From Antedon mediterranea (Eukaryota; Echinodermata; Crinoidea; Comatulida; Antedonidae), in assembly GCF_964355755.1 (NCBI RefSeq), contig NC_092672.1:24426501-24490500 (forward strand): a stretch of 64,000 nt of DNA, written 5' to 3'. Below, piece after piece: positions 59,727 to 64,000 of this stretch (position 1 is its first letter; every line of letters starts with the position of its first letter). The notes under the pieces are model-generated. The model was not told the DNA's origin and did no database searches. It saw nothing but the letters and a program-made list of their open reading frames with translations. The position numbers and the translations under genes are program-made.

Positions 59727-60225
59727 TTAAGAGCCATTGTCTGTAAGAATCAAAGAAATATCAAAAAGAGTGGCAGACTAAAAAATATGGATTTCTTTCA
59801 AATTTTGCACATGGCTATATATGTGTTGAGAGAAATCAAATATGAAGTATTTTTAATTTCACACGTATATTTCCATGGCAACGGCCAAATTTGTGTTTTT
59901 GACAAATTTTGTCCTTTTTTAAGGTTTTTTAAAATGGATATTGGTACTACTTTGATGAACGCTATTTTTGTTTTGTTCATTTAATTATAAAAAATAATTA
60001 GTGTATGCATAATAACAATGCATTGTGTACCTGTTACAAATTTTTTTATTTTTTTTTATTTCATACTTTGGGAGATACCATTTATTTAAAAAGGGGTGTT
60101 TTTCACTTTTTTTAAATTGTTCAATGCAACTAAACTTTACTTCACCATAACGCCCAAAGTGGTGTATTTTTTTAGCTGATTTATTACAAATAGGTAGTTC
60201 TAATGTTTAATAATTGATTTCTAAA
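59727..60225. repeat. left long TIR
   Basis: Pairs with 63100-63609. It contains an X-box-like TTCCATGGCAAC at 59871-59882. The overlapping open frames on both strands at 59787-59984 are by-products of a partly palindromic tract. Confidence 0.75.
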
Positions 60226-60589
60226 ATAAAATACTGCGGTGAATTTAAAATCTACAAGCAGTGTTGCGAGAAACATAGGCATTTTTATTTTAAAAAAACA
60301 TGGTATATTAGTAAAAACATTTTATTTTCTTTGATTATTTGATTTGAAACTCATTGGTCAGAAAAATTCTTAATGTTTTATATAGTTCTAGTTGTGTTGT
60401 GAGAAAAAAAATTAATTTTTAATTATAGATTCTGTAGTTCCCAGTTGTAATGTTATTTTAGAGGTTATATCCTCTGGAAATTTGAATAAATTATCAGATC
60501 GTTGTGAATTTTAATCTTTGCAACAGATTACTCCTCTCTTATTTTGAAGCTCCTCTTTCATTTGTTTACTTCTTTTATTTGCTAACCTA

Positions 60590-60930
60590 AGCAGATCCCA
60601 CATGCCCATCCACCACCACTTTCGACTATCACCCCCCCCCCCCACCCCGACTATAACCATAAAACTGCAACACTTTGGTCGATCATCCACTATAGAGTGT
60701 CAAATGCATGCATTCAAGCACCACCCACACTGCCGCTACTATCGCCCCAATAAATAGACGGATTCAAACTCCTCCATCCCACCCCTCCCCCTTTCTCCAA
60801 GCCCCCACCCACCCCAAGTTAAAAATTGCAATGCAAAAGATAGGACATAAAGTTAAGTTTTTAGACCCTCGCCTTCAACCCCTAACTATTTAAAAGTCTT
60901 GGGTCCACCACTTTCCCCTCCCCAAATTAG
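60590..60930 (+). repeat. C-rich / CCACCC tract
   Basis: Strand-asymmetric cytosine richness (ATCACCCCCCCCCCCACCCC, CCACCCCTCCCCC, GCCCCCACCCACCCC) inside otherwise AT-rich DNA. The 61-aa frame starting at 60708 is a translation of this tract. It could form i-motif or G-quadruplex structures on the two strands. Confidence 0.6.
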
Positions 60931-61134
60931 AACCAATCAAAAGTCAATGATATACTCAGGTATGTTAATGCTACATAACAAATATTGAAGCCCTTATTTG
61001 AAATTTCATTTCATTTAAGGTCAGCATGTAAAATATCACACTTTATTATTAAATATTGGTTTTAAATTCTATATTTTTTTTACTGTGATGGTTGGATTCA
61101 GTATTAATTATTAATTAATAATTATCTGATAATT

Positions 61135-62780
61135 ATTTAATTTCCCTTAGTTATGCATAGCAACAGTTACTATGGTAACTAAAAATGAGATATTCTTTAG
61201 ATTTTGCATATTTATCTCATACAAATTTAAATTTGTAGATTGTTAGCAGGCATGCCTTATTTGCATTTTCAAATTACCGTTTCACAAGGTCATATTCGTA
61301 AGCACTTTCTTCTGTGATTATTTTTATTCATGAAAACCCCGTATTTTATTTACAGCGGCCACCTCCCTTAACGGACGCACTTTGAAAAGCCTGTTTGTTC
61401 TTCCTATCTAATTAGTGCATTTGGTGCTTACCGTAAGCAGCTGCAGGCACCTTTTTATACTAAAAATGAGATTTTTTGTAAGCGGCCAATCGAAAAATGT
61501 GATACTTATTGCATGGACCTATGAATTAGAGGTGCATATTTATTGTATTTCTTTATATATTAGCTTTATTTTGAAGAGGTTTTAAAAACATTACTGTGAA
61601 GAGATGAGAAAACTACACAGATTTTGACCGACCATTTTTCATATGATAAAAGTTTTTAAAATTTGTCTGAAAATGATAAAAAATACTAAACCACCTGATT
61701 ATTAATAATAATAGGCCTACAATTAGCTGGAAAATTGAGAGGCTCGTTTCGTTAAGAATATCGTATATAGCCATAATAAGTGATTTTGGCCCTTTATCGG
61801 CAGAACCTCCCGTAAGGGGTCACCGCCCGTAAGCGGCCACTTTTCCAGATCCCGAGGGTGGCCACTTACGGGAGGTTCAACTGTATTTAAAAAAACAATT
61901 ATCCTTAGTTATGCATAGAAACAGGTTCTAAGATAACATAAATAATACATTTTGACATAACTTGACCCAACAAATGACCCTTTCACAAGGTCAGACATTT
62001 TCTGGGATTCAGTAGATAAGTAAATTTGGGAAAAGGTAGTAAAGCTATGTAATCTATTGTTTGGTAGTCATGAAACCCCATATTAAAAATATTGTACTTA
62101 GTTACGTATAGAAACAGTTGCTACAATACTCATTTGACCTCAATATGTAAAATATTTTTTTTTTTTTCATGAAACTCCATATTTAATTTTTTTTTTTTAA
62201 ATATCATTTGTAACGTAAACAGGTTTAAGATAACACTAAAGGTCATTTTTTTTACCTTTATTCAGATTCGTCAAGACTTTCTTCCTGAGATTATTAGGAT
62301 TCAGTATTTAAAGTAAATTTGGCAAAAAGTAGAAATGTAAAACTATGTAGAAAAAATGTTTTGTATTTATGAAAAACCCCTTATTTTTTTGAAATTTTTG
62401 CATAGAAACAGTTACTATGGTAAAATGTTGACCTCAAAATGAATGAATTTACAAGGTCAAGTTTGTCATTAATGGAATGCAGTAGAAGTAAAATTGAGAA
62501 AAATTACAAATGCAATCAATTCTTTGTATTTATAAAAACGCCATTTTTTACGTTTAAAAAAAAATTACTTTCCTTAGTTACACATAGAAATGCTTGCTAA
62601 GGTAACACTATAGGTAAAATATGAAAATTGTTGAGAATTGTTATGAACTATCTTGTAAATTTTGATCAAACAATAGTTGTAGTAAAGTGGGGACCAGTCC
62701 TGTTTTGCATTCTGACCCCCTTTGACCTCAAATGACCTATTTACAAGGTCAGATTTTTTGGGAGGTCTTTCTGTATCTCT
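61135..62780. repeat. degenerate ~180-220-bp tandem repeats
   Basis: Recurring word order CCTTAGTTATGCATAGAAAC, AGTTACTATGGTAAC, TGACC..TTCACAAGGTCA, GGGATTCAGTA and ATGAAAACCCCATATT. Cores lie near 61145, 61903, 62097, 62400 and 62577. Subtracting the nested MITE, spacings are about 180-220 bp. Divergence is high, so the array is old. Confidence 0.7.
61351..61885. mobile_element. pogo/Tigger-like MITE nested in the long-TIR element
   Basis: The right end GGGAGGTTCAACTGTA is the complement of TACAGTTGAACCTCCC, the usual start of many pogo/Tigger-type non-autonomous elements with TA targets. The left end TACAGCGGCCACCTCCCTTA has lost part of the terminus. The inner arms pair imperfectly (GCGGCCAC..GTGGCCAC; TTACGGGAGG), and TA sits at both borders. 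It interrupts the degenerate tandem repeats. Confidence 0.65.
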
Positions 62781-63099
62781 TTACACAAAATAGATTTAAA
62801 AATTTATAAAAACCATTGACGCAATTATTTCCAAGTTTAACATTATTTTCCATCAACTAAATATTTCAATGCAAAATACTGTTTTTCTGGCAATTAATTG
62901 AAATAAACCTGGCAACACATTCTCCTATTTTATCTAAATTATTCGTATGACTCTAGTAGCATTATGACAAGCCACATATACATTTTATTATTGGATTAGC
63001 CATATTTAAATTGTGTTTCATGTGTTTTGTTTGTTGATATTTTGTTATATTTTTTATATTTTTCGTATTTTCCTGGCAACACAAAACCTATGTACGAAA

Positions 63100-63609
63100 T
63101 TTACCCCAGTGTTTTTTTCGTGATTATTGTTGAAAAACATATTGACTATCAAATTAAAAAACCTCATTGATTTAAAAACACCACTTTGGAAATTATAGGT
63201 ACGTTTATGAGGTATACTTTTATAAAAAAAATATTTTTTAAAAACACCCCTTTTTAAAATAATGGTATCAACCAAACTCCATTTTGTAATTTATTTTTTT
63301 TCTATATTAAATGGAACTCAATACATGTTGTTTACACTGCTATAAACAAAAACTGTATACTGTAAGTATTTTTGGTTAAAATAAGTATACAAGTTTGTAC
63401 TTTTTCACTGTAGAAAATCTGTGAAAAATGGCAAAAACATCAAAATTTGGATAATTGACCGTTGTCATGACAACGGAGGCTAAAAATTAAAATGAATGTT
63501 GTAGATATGCTTTTTATTGAAATGTCTATTCATGGTAAAAATTTGAGAGAAATCCATTTTTTTTACATCTGCCACCAAATCTTTGATTTTTACAGACAAT
63601 GGCTTTTAA
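63100..63609. repeat. right long TIR
   Basis: Inverted partner of 59727-60225. It contains the perfect palindrome GTTGTCATGACAAC at 63461-63474. The minus-strand frame at 63054-63275 is AT-driven and not supported. Confidence 0.75.
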
Positions 63610-63790
63610 GCTTTGGTTGTCAACACAATGTAGGCGCTACGCAAGTGAGTTGACCAATAACAAGCAACAGTTCGGATAATCCATCACATTGTGATTGGTC
63701 AATTTGCTTGATTGAATTTACAAAAAAATTGGATAGACTACAGACAAATGGACAGACTAAATGTTGGGACAAACAAACTTATTACATTAC
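63606..63790. repeat. paralogous edge repeat, second block (right part)
   Basis: AAGCTTTGGTTGTCAACACA through AATGTAGGCGCTACGCAAGTG to ACAAACTTATTACAT is the counterpart of 2795-2960. It ends where LINE sequence begins. Confidence 0.85.
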
Positions 63791-64000
63791 AGACTGCTTT
63801 GTTCATGCACAAATTTAGTAATCAGAAACTTCCTATCACATTTAACCGATTCTTTACAAAAAACAACGAAGTTCACAATTATAACACCCGCAACTCTAAT
63901 AAATATATCCCAATCAATAACCATTCTACTACAGCAAGAAACTCAATTAAATCCACTGGCCCTATTTTATGGAATTCTTTTCACACCTTCCTAACTAACC
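63788..64000 (+). pseudogene. LINE reverse transcriptase C-terminal tail, cut by window end
   Basis: A plus-strand frame, different from the one starting at 63761, reads LQTALFMHKF, LPITFNRFFTKNNEVHNYN, TRNSNKYIPINN and STGPILWNSF. This is the conserved C-terminal region of many non-LTR reverse transcriptases ('vFMyKy....LP..F...F..n...HnYnTR', then 'ksi...GP.lWN.l'). The polymerase core is absent upstream, where paralogous non-coding DNA abuts, so it is 5' truncated; the 3' end lies outside the window. Confidence 0.85.

Larger units (their letters stand above)
59727..63609. mobile_element. 3.9-kb DNA element with ~500-bp diverged TIRs and TTAA borders
   Basis: The left end TTAAGAGCCATTGTCTGTAA mirrors the right end, whose complement reads TTAAAAGCCATTGTCTGTAA. 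Correspondence continues inward for about 500 bp through GTGGCAGA, ATGGATTTCT, GACAACGG/CAACGGCC, ATACCATT..TTTAAAAAGG and CAAAGTGGTGT. The paralogous site near 2793 lacks the element. TTAA borders fit piggyBac-like or other TTAA-targeting superfamilies, although the ends do not begin with CCC. No transposase frame, so non-autonomous; family unassigned. Confidence 0.85.

Noticed and set aside
60708-60893. Proline/threonine-rich 61-aa frame
   Set aside because: It is a product of the CCACCC-rich tract within a transposon.

Overview
This window reads as AT-rich, repeat-dense intergenic and intronic DNA of an animal. The support is spliced-exon signals (one 99-bp ankyrin-repeat exon with AG/GT borders), truncated LINE reverse-transcriptase tails, a tRNA-headed SINE, many terminal-inverted-repeat (TIR) elements, and TAGGCCTA-rich low-complexity DNA. 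A marine invertebrate, possibly an echinoderm, is my guess; nothing here proves the species. No bacterial, phage or viral gene, intact tRNA, rRNA or CRISPR array was seen.

Layout. 1-990 is a diverged direct repeat of 58309-59295, and 2766-2960 reappears at 59693-59726 plus 63606-63790, so the two edges of the window are paralogous. 990-2760 holds a short MITE, TAGGCCTA-rich DNA and a weak candidate 5' exon. 3.2-4.17 kb is a ~73-bp minisatellite split by a 5'-truncated LINE, followed by a second LINE with a 9-bp target-site duplication (4287-4897). 7152-8969 is a TIR element, 10667-11452 an element with two TCGG/TCTG microsatellite blocks, and ~12.47-12.74 kb a decayed LINE ORF1-like remnant.

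13,582-50,178 is the main feature: a 36.6-kb compound array of about 1.2-1.9-kb repeat units, all in one orientation and with no long ORF. Each unit has a short hairpin (AACTCGTC-ACTTT-GACGAGTT) about 8 bases from a CTAG border. Next to it is a subterminal repeat (usually AGTTATCCGC) that recurs at the opposite border as a palindrome (AGTTATCCGC..GCGGATAACT). On the minus strand this is the architecture of Helitron-like/Helentron-like non-autonomous elements (hairpin plus CTAG at the 3' end, subterminal inverted repeats at both ends). New copies appear to have landed again and again inside the purine-rich terminal segment of older copies, so the array reads like nested parentheses. The outermost pair uses a different end sequence (TAGGTGATCA), and an inner set of three near-identical units uses another (TAGGCTATCGC). 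Stem and subterminal sequences change together at both ends.

50.2-58.3 kb has a SINE (50951-51285), a ~480-bp tandem duplication whose second copy was split by a TIR element (54096-56050) carrying a CpG-rich promoter-like stretch and two exon-like coding segments, and the ankyrin exon (57372-57470), the only convincing piece of a host gene. 59.3-63.6 kb has a fold-back MITE and a 3.9-kb long-TIR element flanked by TTAA. That element contains a nested pogo/Tigger-like MITE, degenerate ~190-bp tandem repeats and RFX X-box-like palindromes. The window ends in the C-terminal coding tail of another LINE. Genes do not cooperate here; the story is layered transposition with internal relative dating.
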